Shown here in pieces: positions 9,362 to 18,193 of a stretch of 64,000 nt of DNA. Under the pieces are notes generated by a model, which saw nothing but the letters and a program-made list of their open reading frames with translations, made no database searches and was not told the origin of the DNA. The position numbers and the translations under genes are program-made. Position 1 is the stretch's first letter. The number at the start of each line of letters is the position of its first letter. Source of the DNA: JAUWVG01 sp964633715 (GTDB taxonomy: Bacteria; Acidobacteriota; Aminicenantia; Aminicenantales; Aminicenantaceae); contig CAZWHQ010000013.1 in assembly GCA_964633715.1 (NCBI GenBank), positions 22,823 to 86,822 of the forward strand, read 5' to 3'.

Positions 9362-12102
9362 ATCGGATTTTTCTCCATGTCGTTCTTTTTAAATTTCTTT
9401 GAATAGACATACAAACTCACCAAAAACATCAATGCGAGCAACCCAACAAAAACCAAAATTTGATAAAATTTGGATATCCGGTATTTGAATACAATCTCAC
9501 CCTTCCCTTCCTTTATCCCCACTCCCCTGAAAATAAGATTTGTTCTTAGGAGGTCGGTCTTTTTCCCATTGACAGTCACAGACCAATCCTTGTCGTACGC
9601 CTCAGGAAAAGTGAGAATTCCATCACTGTTGGCCACATATCTATAGATAATTTTGTTCGGGGAGTACTTAATTTCGGAAACAGAGCACGACATTTTGTCT
9701 TCATAACTAAAATCCAAGGTCTTCAAATCCTCCAGATACACAAAGTTTGAGTAATCCAAGGTTTTTATATCCTTTATAACCTCTTCTCTATTTTTTGCTT
9801 CAAAATATTTGGACTTACAGAAAAAGATGCCTCTGTTCCTTTTGTACAAATCATTTTGATAGACCTTTCCATCGAGATCTTCATACACAAGAGAATAAAA
9901 AGGAGGAAGATTTTTGCCATTAAATTCAAAACGAAAGACAAGATACTTTACCCCCAGCAGCTGAATAAAAGAGGAGGAAAAATTAGTAAATCTGGAAACC
10001 AGGGATGGGGCTGTTGGTGTCACAAAAGATCTCTCAGAAAAAGTATCAAGAATTAATGCTTTATGGTCAAAATCATAGAATTGGTGGACAATTTTTTCTC
10101 TGATGTCGTAATTCCCCAATGTGCCGTTGACATTATAGTTCGAATCAAACACCAATACTCCCTCATGTTTTCTTGTGTTTTTCTTAAGAAAATTTATCAA
10201 GGGCACATTAATTTCTGTTAAAAAATAAGCTTTTTTGTTGACCGGCACATAACGGCGGTTCACCAGGACAGATTCAGTGGACACAAGAATTAATAAAATT
10301 GTCAGAAAATAAATTGAACGCCGTTTTAAAAAAATTGACACCTGAAAAACAAGAATCACCAATGAAATAAGAATAAACTTTGGAAAAACAGTGTGGGTGC
10401 CATTTTCTTTATTAGAGACTAAGGACGTAATGGTGACCAATAGAGCCAGCAGAAATAAAATTTCAATAATAAAAATAAACGTCTTCTTGTTATTTTTAAA
10501 ATAATCTTGGATTTTTTTATAAAATTGGAGGAACAAATCCAAGCCTAAAATGCCGAGAATGACAAGTATAAACGCTGTCAGGCTTTGAAGCCTGGTAAGA
10601 GGGGAAGAATTCAAAACAGGAAGTTTACTGCTGATCTGATAAAAAGGAGAAAGGCCAAACAAAGCCATCGTAAAAGGAATCAATATTAAGGAGAACGATA
10701 TGAAATATTTTTCTCTTTCCATTTGCCTGTGTTTGAATTCAAACAATTTAAAAACAAGAAAGACCAAGCCTACAATGAAAAAAAGTGAAACAACAACACT
10801 GACATAGGGCCTGATTTCAGGAGAAATCTCCCAGCCGTGATAAGAGGGGAAAAGGATATTCAAAAAATAATCCGGGGAAAGAAAACTCACATGGCCCACA
10901 CGGCGGTAGGAAATATCGAGGGTTTTGCCGATAAAGGCTGAATAAAAGTTTGGGACAAAGTGGAACGATACGACAAGTATTCCTAAAATCCAAAAGAGAG
11001 AGAGCTTGAGGAATTCTTTAACTTTAGTGAATAACTTTTCTTTGCTGAACATATAGATAAGAAGCACAAAAATGCCGGCCGCATAAAAAGAATAGACCGC
11101 CACCGGAAGAAAACCGGCATAGATTGTCAGGCTGCTCCACAGGGCAAAATACAAAAGATACTTTGTCTGTTTTGATCTTAAAAACTCGATCAGAAATAAA
11201 AAGAGGATCGGGATGTGATAGGTGACCGAAGACTGAGGCCCATGCAACCAGCCGATAATAAAGCCGGACAAAGCATAGGCAATTCCACCAATTATACACA
11301 AGATCTCTCTGACTCTCATCGAACGAAGAAGGAAGAACATTCCGAGCATACTCAAAAATAACTTGAGCAATACCGAAAGAGTCAGAGCTTCAGAAGGCTT
11401 CACCAAGAATGCCAGCAGCTTTTCCGGATGATAGGATTGTTGATAAAGTGGGGCTCCCAATCCTTTGTTGAACTGCCAGAGAGGGAAAACCCCCTCCCTT
11501 AGCGAGTCATAGTTATATTTCCATAAGGGAAGAAAGGCATCATACAAATCGCTTGCGCCTCCGAAGGATTCTCTTGTCTCCGGAACATAAGACAACCGAT
11601 AACCGGGCAGATTTTTATACAAAGAGAGTGGATCAAACCTATATCCCTCTATAAGCAGAAGAGGATAAAAAAGGAAAAACAACACAAAGAAAAATACAAA
11701 AATATATAAATTCTTTCGTAAAAGATGTTTGTATTTCCACGTTTCAAAACCCGATTGAATATACAGGAACAGCAACAACGATAAAAAAAGAAAGAGAAAT
11801 TTGCTTAAGACATTTAATCCGGGGATTATATTTATAAGCAGAAGAAATATAGCAAGATAAGGTTTTACATCTTGAATATTTATACGTTTTTTTCTGATAA
11901 AAAACGTCAATAATAAAAACCCAAAAACCACTAAATGCCGAAGCCAAAAATATCTGAATGGTTCCCTGAATCCGCTCTCTCCAGTAAAAAAGAAATCTTT
12001 ATTGAAAAAAGCAATTTCGCCGACAAGACTGAGCAAACCAAAAAAAAGCAGCAGTAAAAAAAATTTTAAATACCTGCTATTAAATTTCTTCGAAGACATC
12101 AA
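9358..12102 (-). CDS. YfhO-like membrane protein (second copy)
   Basis: This protein has 914 residues, with membrane segments through residue ~590, a large periplasmic region and a C-terminal helix followed by a Lys-rich tail. The C-terminal motif FPEAYDKDWSVTVNGKKTDLL...FRGVGIKEGKGEIVFKYR is a YfhO-type ending, more divergent than in the 5373-8174 gene. The segment near residue 160 (YLSYVPETRESFGGASDL) and the large loop with KYNYDSLREGVFPLWQFNKG resemble the YfhO first loop (W..ds.r.G..PlWn...g.G.P). It is the first gene of the minus-strand block, divergent from the SGNH-hydrolase gene at 12288. Substrate is unknown. Confidence 0.82.
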   Translation of the reverse strand: MMSSKKFNSRYLKFFLLLLFFGLLSLVGEIAFFNKDFFFTGESGFREPFRYFWLRHLVVFGFLLLTFFIRKKRINIQDVKPYLAIFLLLINIIPGLNVLSKFLFLFLSLLLFLYIQSGFETWKYKHLLRKNLYIFVFFFVLFFLFYPLLLIEGYRFDPLSLYKNLPGYRLSYVPETRESFGGASDLYDAFLPLWKYNYDSLREGVFPLWQFNKGLGAPLYQQSYHPEKLLAFLVKPSEALTLSVLLKLFLSMLGMFFLLRSMRVREILCIIGGIAYALSGFIIGWLHGPQSSVTYHIPILFLFLIEFLRSKQTKYLLYFALWSSLTIYAGFLPVAVYSFYAAGIFVLLIYMFSKEKLFTKVKEFLKLSLFWILGILVVSFHFVPNFYSAFIGKTLDISYRRVGHVSFLSPDYFLNILFPSYHGWEISPEIRPYVSVVVSLFFIVGLVFLVFKLFEFKHRQMEREKYFISFSLILIPFTMALFGLSPFYQISSKLPVLNSSPLTRLQSLTAFILVILGILGLDLFLQFYKKIQDYFKNNKKTFIFIIEILFLLALLVTITSLVSNKENGTHTVFPKFILISLVILVFQVSIFLKRRSIYFLTILLILVSTESVLVNRRYVPVNKKAYFLTEINVPLINFLKKNTRKHEGVLVFDSNYNVNGTLGNYDIREKIVHQFYDFDHKALILDTFSERSFVTPTAPSLVSRFTNFSSSFIQLLGVKYLVFRFEFNGKNLPPFYSLVYEDLDGKVYQNDLYKRNRGIFFCKSKYFEAKNREEVIKDIKTLDYSNFVYLEDLKTLDFSYEDKMSCSVSEIKYSPNKIIYRYVANSDGILTFPEAYDKDWSVTVNGKKTDLLRTNLIFRGVGIKEGKGEIVFKYRISKFYQILVFVGLLALMFLVSLYVYSKKFKKNDMEKNPI

Positions 12103-12238
12103 TCAGCCTGAATTATTTGTGAAAATGGCAATTCCTGCTCAAATTCGGTGTTATTATAAATTGTTTTCTGTCTTATTAAAACATCTGAATGAAACTAGTG
12201 GTCTTTAAAAACAACACGAGTGAAGGATTCGAGATGAC

Positions 12239-12268
12239 TTGTAATTTTCTTCCTATTTTCTTTATAAT
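12239..12268 (+). promoter_or_regulatory. Putative sigma-70 promoter for the SGNH hydrolase gene
   Basis: TTGTAA (12239-12244) and a perfect TATAAT (12263-12268) are separated by 18 bases, in the divergent intergenic region. A transcript starting near 12275 would reach the ATG at 12288 after only about a dozen bases, giving an almost leaderless mRNA. That fits the absence of a Shine-Dalgarno before this ATG. The alternative ATG at 12234 has an AAGGA upstream but would lie inside the promoter. Confidence 0.5.
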
Positions 12269-12287
12269 AGCTGTTTTCTGCACTAAA

Positions 12288-15200
12288 ATGAAAAAAATAG
12301 TCTCCTTATCGGTCCTTTTTCTTCTTCTCGTCGTTTCCCTATATGCTGAACAAAATATCCTTTCCATTTCTGGAAAGGGAGGGATTCCCTATTTTGATTC
12401 CCTAGGCCGTCTTCATGTCGCTTATATAGATGCCTATGGAAGACTGAGCTTGTCGACCATTCAGGAGACAACAGGGACTGTGGACCAAATCTCCACTCAG
12501 AATCTCCTCTCTCGAGACAATGTTCAATCGATTCGTGTCAAGGAAGATAGAATAGGAAGACACTGGATTATATGGGAAGAAAATTTTTCAGGGAAAAATG
12601 ATATATACATTGCTCAACTGATAAACGGAGGCCTCCTCCATCCTCTTAACCTTTCAAGTGATCAAAAAGGGCACAATCTTTCACCCCACATAGAGCTTTC
12701 CCTGGACAACGAATTATGGGCGGCATGGGTCAATTATTTCCAGAAAAACTACACAATAATCGTCAAAAATGTGGCAGCAAACCAGGCTTGGGCGATCAAT
12801 TCCCCTCAAGGTCCTTCGGCTCTCTCTCCCCATATAATCATCGACGGGACCGGAAAAATTTGGCTCTTCTGGGTTGGAAAACTCAGGAATCGTGATGAAA
12901 TTTTATACTCTCAATTTGACGGCCAGAGTTGGCGGGAGCCCTTGAGTCTCAATTTGAATCCGGATGTCCCTCATCTTTCACCTTCAATCTCGCTGGATCT
13001 CAATGGGTATCCCCATGTGGTTTGGAGCGCCTACGATGGAGAGGATTACGAAATATACTATTCCTCCTGGGATGGATATAAATGGTCTTTAGAAACGAAT
13101 ATTACTCACAATCAAAATATTTCTGATGCATCCCCTTCCATTTCTCTATTTCTGGATAGAATCCCGATCGTTGCTTGGCTCAGGTCCTTTAAGGGGACAC
13201 GTGAAATTTGTTTCGCCTTTAAACAAAATGAAGTTTGGAGTCCGGAAATTCGAATTTCTGCCGGTATAGATATTCTTGGCCCCCCCAAGCTCGTTTCTTC
13301 TGAGGAAAAAATTGGCATCCTCTGGCAGGACCGGACAGGAATAAAAATCCAATTAGAACACTTCCTGAGATGGCAAGGAACATCCAATTCAAAGCATCTA
13401 GAGGTAGATTCTCCCAGAGTTTTCCCCAAAAATTTTGCCAGGATTCTCGGTCTCGATAGAGATAAATATGTCGGTTTTGGAGACAGCATTACATACGGAA
13501 TTATCGCTCTCGCTCCGGCCCCTAACCTGGGATATGTCCCCCGACTAGAAGACCTCATTGACTCAAATATTAAAAATAGTGATGTTGTCAATCAAGGAAT
13601 CGGAGGGGAAAAAACTGGCGAAGGATTAGCTCGCATCAATTCTGTCGTAAACGGAGAACAGGCACAAACGATATTTTTGATGGAAGGTACAAACGATGTC
13701 AAGGATACGAGTATTTCAATGGATACAGCCGCATTCAACCTGCAAGCGATGATAGACAGGTGCTTAAATTTGGGAATGACAACTTTTCTTGGGACCATCC
13801 TTCCCCATCATCCCTGGGAAGGACTCACAGAAGCTCGAGTGAGAGATCTCAATCAAAAAATTGAATCTATTGCTGCCGATCCAAATATATATTTTGTCGA
13901 TCAATTCAGTTCCTTCACCAACCATTCTATTCCTTGGCCTGCGTTACTCAGTGATACCACACATCCTACTGCAGATGGCTACCAAATTATTGCTGAAACT
14001 TGGTATAAAGACCTTGTCGACACCCTCGGTCAAATAGAGTTAGATGAAACATCTCTCTCCTTTGAAGCAGGTCTCGGAGGTTCGAATCCGGCGAATCAGT
14101 CATTTAGAGTCCGCAACTCCGGATCCGGCAGACTCAACTACCAAATCAGTGTCGATAAACCATGGCTGAGTGTTTCTCCCAGTGGAGGTGATTCGACCGG
14201 TCAATGGGACGAGATCCAAGTTTCGGTCGACATCTCCAATCTTGCTGCAGGGACCTATCAAGGCCACATAGAGGTCACTGCAGATTACGCTCCGAACAGT
14301 CCTCAAATGATTTCTGTTGAGTTGACAATCCTTAATCCAACAATTGGAGTGGACAAAACCTCGCTCTCTTTTGAGGCGGATCTCGGAGGTTCGAATCCTC
14401 CAAATCAGACCTTAAAAGTCCGCAATTCTGGATCCGGCAAGCTCGACTATGAAATAACTGTCGATCAACAATGGTTGAGTGTTTCTCCCTCCAGCGGTGA
14501 TTCCTCAGGCGAATGGGACGATGTTCAAGTCTCGGTGGATATTTCCAATCTCGCACAGGGAACTTATCAAGGAAATATCACCATCAGTGCCGATAACGCA
14601 TCCGATGGATCTCAAGACGTAACCGTTCAGTTGACAATCCATGGCCCAGCCATCGGAGTGGATAAAACAAGCCTCTCCTTTGATGGAGTTGTCGGAGAGC
14701 CCAATCCGGCTTCTCAATCTTTTAGAGTCCGCAACAGCGGGGCTGATAGACTCAACTACGAAATAACTGTCGATCAGCAATGGCTGAGTGTGTCTCCTTC
14801 CAGCGGTGATTCCTCAGGCGAATGGGATGAGATCCAAGTCTCGGTCGATATCTCTAATCTCACTGAGGGAACTTATCAAGGGAATATCACTGTCAGCACT
14901 GATGATACGGCTAACGGCACGCAGGTTTTAACTGTTCGGTTAACAATCCGCAACCCCACAATCGGAATGGATAGAACAGCACTCTCTTTTGAAGCCACGG
15001 CCGGAGAAGCCAATCCGGCTCCTCAAACCTTTAGGGTCCGCAACAGCGGGGCTGGAACACTTCACTACCAAATCAGTACCGATCAGGTATGGATAAAGAT
15101 TTCCCCTCTAAGCGGTGATTCAACCGGAGAATGGGATGAAATCCAAGTCTCTGTCGACATCTCCAATCTTATTGAGGAAAACCATCAAGGGAGTTTAACG

Positions 15201-15560
15201 ATCAGCGCACAAAATGCGTCCAATAATCCTCAGACATTAACTGTTAATCTGACTATTCATCTGCCGCCGATTTTTCCGCCTCTCAATTTTAATGGAGAGA
15301 AGAAAGAAAATAAATCTGTCTCCCTCAGAGAATACATCAATATTCTCAGATGGCAGGCAAATTCCCAAAATACAATTGTAGAATCATATAAAGTCTACCT
15401 TATCGAAGGAGAAGAGAGAATTCTGCTTACTGAAGTCGATAAAAATACATTTGAATATTGGCAACGAGGGGTCGAGAAAGACAAGGTTTACAGATACGGA
15501 TTAACAGCCAAAGATAAGTTTGGCAAGGAAAGTGAGGTTGTCTTCATTGAAATTAGATAA
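12288..15560 (+). CDS. Secreted multidomain SGNH/GDSL hydrolase with BACON-like repeats
   Basis: This 1090-residue secreted protein starts with a signal peptide (MKKIVSLSVLFLLLVVSLYA). Residues ~25-370 are beta-propeller-like repeats of the type ...SPSISLDLNGYPHVVWSAYDG, as in sialidase/YncE-like folds. An SGNH hydrolase domain follows: GDSITYG with nucleophile Ser400, a GGEKTGEG block, GTNDV, and the catalytic D556-x-x-H559 in DTTHPTADGY. Residues ~583-994 are four 103-residue Ig-like BACON-type repeats, and a FN3-like domain closes the protein. The likely role is de-esterification (for example O-deacetylation) of a glycan outside the cell, with repeats as carbohydrate binders or spacers. 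The ATG at 12234 is an alternative start. Domain identity is solid; substrate is inference. Confidence 0.85.
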   Translation: MKKIVSLSVLFLLLVVSLYAEQNILSISGKGGIPYFDSLGRLHVAYIDAYGRLSLSTIQETTGTVDQISTQNLLSRDNVQSIRVKEDRIGRHWIIWEENFSGKNDIYIAQLINGGLLHPLNLSSDQKGHNLSPHIELSLDNELWAAWVNYFQKNYTIIVKNVAANQAWAINSPQGPSALSPHIIIDGTGKIWLFWVGKLRNRDEILYSQFDGQSWREPLSLNLNPDVPHLSPSISLDLNGYPHVVWSAYDGEDYEIYYSSWDGYKWSLETNITHNQNISDASPSISLFLDRIPIVAWLRSFKGTREICFAFKQNEVWSPEIRISAGIDILGPPKLVSSEEKIGILWQDRTGIKIQLEHFLRWQGTSNSKHLEVDSPRVFPKNFARILGLDRDKYVGFGDSITYGIIALAPAPNLGYVPRLEDLIDSNIKNSDVVNQGIGGEKTGEGLARINSVVNGEQAQTIFLMEGTNDVKDTSISMDTAAFNLQAMIDRCLNLGMTTFLGTILPHHPWEGLTEARVRDLNQKIESIAADPNIYFVDQFSSFTNHSIPWPALLSDTTHPTADGYQIIAETWYKDLVDTLGQIELDETSLSFEAGLGGSNPANQSFRVRNSGSGRLNYQISVDKPWLSVSPSGGDSTGQWDEIQVSVDISNLAAGTYQGHIEVTADYAPNSPQMISVELTILNPTIGVDKTSLSFEADLGGSNPPNQTLKVRNSGSGKLDYEITVDQQWLSVSPSSGDSSGEWDDVQVSVDISNLAQGTYQGNITISADNASDGSQDVTVQLTIHGPAIGVDKTSLSFDGVVGEPNPASQSFRVRNSGADRLNYEITVDQQWLSVSPSSGDSSGEWDEIQVSVDISNLTEGTYQGNITVSTDDTANGTQVLTVRLTIRNPTIGMDRTALSFEATAGEANPAPQTFRVRNSGAGTLHYQISTDQVWIKISPLSGDSTGEWDEIQVSVDISNLIEENHQGSLTISAQNASNNPQTLTVNLTIHLPPIFPPLNFNGEKKENKSVSLREYINILRWQANSQNTIVESYKVYLIEGEERILLTEVDKNTFEYWQRGVEKDKVYRYGLTAKDKFGKESEVVFIEIR
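14034..15269 (+). repeat. Four tandem 309-base coding repeats (BACON-like domains)
   Basis: The repeat units begin at 14034, 14343, 14652 and 14961, an exact 309-base (103-codon) period with no insertion or deletion between copies. Each encodes I-G/E-x-D-x-T/A-xLSFE...FRVRNSGSG.LxYxI..D..WLSVSPxSGDSxGxWDxxQVSVDISNL...YQGxI.xxxxxxxxxxQ.xxVxLTI, the pattern of BACON/Ig-like domains. Copies 2 and 3 are most alike around WLSVSPSSGDSSGEWD. The repeats form a rigid arm C-terminal to the hydrolase domain. Confidence 0.9.
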
Positions 15561-16134
15561 AGTTAAAAAATCGCGCAAATTTTTTGTGCTGGGTTTGAGT
15601 TTTTTCTTGCTGGCAAGTGTCTTGAATGCACAAAAAAACAGGTTAGAGTTCCATGCGAATTTTTTCTATCCATCTGAAAAATCTGTTAGAGACATCTACA
15701 GATCGGGTGTTTTCTACAGATTGGACCTCAGTACACACCTGTGGAGAAGACTAGAGCTGCATCTTGACTATGGATACTTTACTCAAAAAGGCAAGTTGAC
15801 TTTTACGAAAGAAAGAACAAGAATCTGGCTCAATCCCATAGGAGTCAGCCTAAGGTATGTTTATTTGCAAAAGACAATCAACCTGTATGCTGGTGGAGGC
15901 ATAACGTATAACACCTTTAGAGAATTGAATCCTATTGGAGAAACAAATCAATCTAAGGTCGGGCTTATGCTGAACACGGGGGGATTCATCCGCCTAAAAG
16001 GTTTTCAAAAAGTCTTAAAATCCTTTATTATCGGTGTCCATTTAAATTACAACTATTGTGAGATGAAGCCCGCTGATATAAAATTTGACTCAGGTGGTTT
16101 CGACATAGGATTGACTTTTGGAGTTGAGTTTTAA
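15538..16134 (+). CDS. Small outer-membrane beta-barrel-like protein
   Basis: The reading frame has no ATG near its start. TTG at 15538 has AAGGA eight bases upstream, TTG at 15547 has GAGG nine bases upstream, and TTG at 15520 is also possible. A basic N-terminus is followed by a signal peptide (FFVLGLSFFLLASVLNAQ). The mature ~170 residues alternate polar and hydrophobic positions in strands of 8-12 residues (LELHLDYGYF, INLYAGGGITYN, FDIGLTFGVEF) and end in aromatic Phe, as expected of an eight-stranded outer-membrane barrel. It overlaps the end of the SGNH hydrolase gene and is probably co-translated. Function unknown; it may anchor or accompany the secreted hydrolase. Confidence 0.7.
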   Translation: MSSLKLDKVKKSRKFFVLGLSFFLLASVLNAQKNRLEFHANFFYPSEKSVRDIYRSGVFYRLDLSTHLWRRLELHLDYGYFTQKGKLTFTKERTRIWLNPIGVSLRYVYLQKTINLYAGGGITYNTFRELNPIGETNQSKVGLMLNTGGFIRLKGFQKVLKSFIIGVHLNYNYCEMKPADIKFDSGGFDIGLTFGVEF

Positions 16135-16161
16135 TTCCTCAAAAAGCTCCAAGAAAAAAAT

Positions 16162-16614
16162 ATGAACGGTGTAACACCTCGCACGATTAGATTTGAAGAA
16201 TCTATCAATGAACTAAAGAACGAAGCTCGCGCCCTTCATCGCTTTGTTTTTCATTCAGACATCCCTCAAAATTTGTTGGAAAAATACGTGATGGCCCATG
16301 ACTATTACCTTACAGAAGCCACAGACAAAGAGCTGCTTTGGATGAAAAGAGCCCGGAAGCGAGGGTTGGATTTAGAGGCTCTTGAGTTTGTTCTTAGAAT
16401 TTTTAATAAAAATCATATTCTTGTTCGAAAAATCAAAATCCTCGTATATATCAGCGAATCCTTTAGCGCCTATTATAATGTTTTTGTAAACGAACATCCT
16501 CAAAAAGGGAAAGCCCTTGTTTTGCTCTTGTATCATCTTCTGCGATCAGTCTATAAGGTTCTAAAGGGATCCGTTCTTTTGCTGACACTGTGTTATCGAA
16601 ATCCCGAAGACTAA
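16162..16614 (+). CDS. Hypothetical protein, mostly helical
   Basis: This 150-residue protein is not one I recognise. It is rich in amphipathic helices, with basic patches (WMKRARKRG, VRKIKI) and a C-terminal hydrophobic stretch (LVLLLYHLLRSVYKVLKGSVLLLTL) that could associate with the membrane. The gene ends one base before the GMC oxidoreductase start, so the two are almost certainly co-transcribed and coupled. It could be an accessory or membrane-docking partner of that enzyme, but nothing in the sequence proves this. Confidence 0.6.
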   Translation: MNGVTPRTIRFEESINELKNEARALHRFVFHSDIPQNLLEKYVMAHDYYLTEATDKELLWMKRARKRGLDLEALEFVLRIFNKNHILVRKIKILVYISESFSAYYNVFVNEHPQKGKALVLLLYHLLRSVYKVLKGSVLLLTLCYRNPED

Positions 16615-16615
16615 A

Positions 16616-18193
16616 ATGTATGATGTCATTATTGCCGGGTCTGGTTCCGCAGGTGTCTTTGCGGCCTATAGCCTTCAGGGCACAAATATGGCTGTCATCG
16701 ATACGGGAAAGACACCCCCGCCATCTGGCTTTGACGAAGGAAACCTGTACGATCTCAAGAAAAAACAGAATCTTTTCGAAGAGACCATTGGAAATGGCTT
16801 TGAATCCTTAAACAATATTGAAAGGATTGAATTAAGCCCAAAAGTGAAAGCTCCCCTTATGCAGTATGTAGTGGAGAAAGTGAAGGATGCCCCGGGAATC
16901 CGATCGAGCAACTTTTTTCCTGTGGTCAGTTACGCTGAAGGGGGGCTGGCCAATGCCTGGGGAGCACAAGTCTATCGATTCAATGACCAGGATTTAGAAT
17001 CATTCCCGATCAAGACCATCGATCTTGAACCGTATTACGACATTTTAACCAGTCATATCGGGATATCCGGGACAACGGACGATTTGGAACCCTTTCATGG
17101 ACCTTCAAAAGCGCTGCTTCCTCCCTTAAAACTTTCAGCTCTGGGAAAGGAGTTTCTTTTTCAATATGAAAATTTTCGTTCCTTTTTTCAGAAGAAACAC
17201 ATTTTTATCGGCAGGCCCAGACTCGCTGTGCTGAGCAGGGACTACAAGGGCCGAAAAAAAAATGTTTACGACAACCTAGAATTTTTTCAACCCCGTTTAT
17301 CCTCTATTTATTCCCCTGCCTTTACACTTAGGTCTCTTGTTGAGAAGGGAGGAGTCCTATATCTGTCCGGTTATTTCATAGAACGATATGAAGAAAAGCC
17401 AGATTTTGTGCTTGTCTTTTCCCGGGATATCAACACGGGATCCAAAAGAATATTCCGCTGCAGGAAACTCATTCTATGCCTGGGAGCCCTCAATACAGCA
17501 AGAACCGTCCTTAAATCTTATCAAGATGACCAGACTAAACTTCCTATTCTGGAAAATCCCTGCTCCTTTACTCCCCTTATCTCGTTAAGGCGGATAGGGA
17601 TGCCTTTGGAGAAACATTCCTATTCCTCACAGTTGAATATTTTTTATTCCGGTCCCCTCTGGCCCAAACCCGTCGTCGGAATGATCTATGGGCTCGACGG
17701 ATTACTGCGGTCTGATATATTATTTAACATCCCTCTAGCCGTATCTGGAAGTATCGCGGCAGCAAAATATCTCCTTCCAGCCATGAGTCTGCTTCAAGTC
17801 TTCTATCCGGAAGATGGAAGGAAGTCCAATACTCTTAAAATCGATAAGTCAGGACATCTGGTCATTAATTATGAACTTCAAAAACCATGTGTCGTGGAGC
17901 GGCGGCTGCTCAAATCATTTCGAAAAACCGGTTATTACAGCATCCCTTCACTTATTCGATATACAGAGGCCGGAATGAGTATCCATTATGGGGGTTCCCT
18001 GCCAATGAAAAAAGACCCCCAAAATAAATATGAGACCTTTCCAAACGGGCGACTAAATGGAAGCCGGCATGTATACATCGGTGACTCTGCAAATTTTCCC
18101 AATCTGCCGGCCAAAAATTTAACATTTACGATTATGGCCAACTCGATGCGAATCGCCGAAGGAGTCAAAAGGGAAATCCAGAGAGAGTCATGA
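16616..18193 (+). CDS. GMC-type FAD-dependent oxidoreductase
   Basis: This 525-residue flavoprotein has an N-terminal Rossmann FAD-binding motif (DVIIAGSGSAGVFAAYSL). The C-terminal GMC signature includes GMSIHYGGSLPM (active-site His region) and HVYIGDSANFPNLPAKNLTFTIMANSMR, in which the GDS/N-P-T-L-like block contacts FAD. Family members oxidise alcohols, often sugars, to carbonyls with FAD as acceptor. The gene follows the hypothetical 150-residue protein by one base and overlaps the SDR by four, so the three probably form one unit. In this glycan locus the likely substrate is a sugar or sugar lipid. The donor cannot be identified. Confidence 0.85.
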   Translation: MYDVIIAGSGSAGVFAAYSLQGTNMAVIDTGKTPPPSGFDEGNLYDLKKKQNLFEETIGNGFESLNNIERIELSPKVKAPLMQYVVEKVKDAPGIRSSNFFPVVSYAEGGLANAWGAQVYRFNDQDLESFPIKTIDLEPYYDILTSHIGISGTTDDLEPFHGPSKALLPPLKLSALGKEFLFQYENFRSFFQKKHIFIGRPRLAVLSRDYKGRKKNVYDNLEFFQPRLSSIYSPAFTLRSLVEKGGVLYLSGYFIERYEEKPDFVLVFSRDINTGSKRIFRCRKLILCLGALNTARTVLKSYQDDQTKLPILENPCSFTPLISLRRIGMPLEKHSYSSQLNIFYSGPLWPKPVVGMIYGLDGLLRSDILFNIPLAVSGSIAAAKYLLPAMSLLQVFYPEDGRKSNTLKIDKSGHLVINYELQKPCVVERRLLKSFRKTGYYSIPSLIRYTEAGMSIHYGGSLPMKKDPQNKYETFPNGRLNGSRHVYIGDSANFPNLPAKNLTFTIMANSMRIAEGVKREIQRES

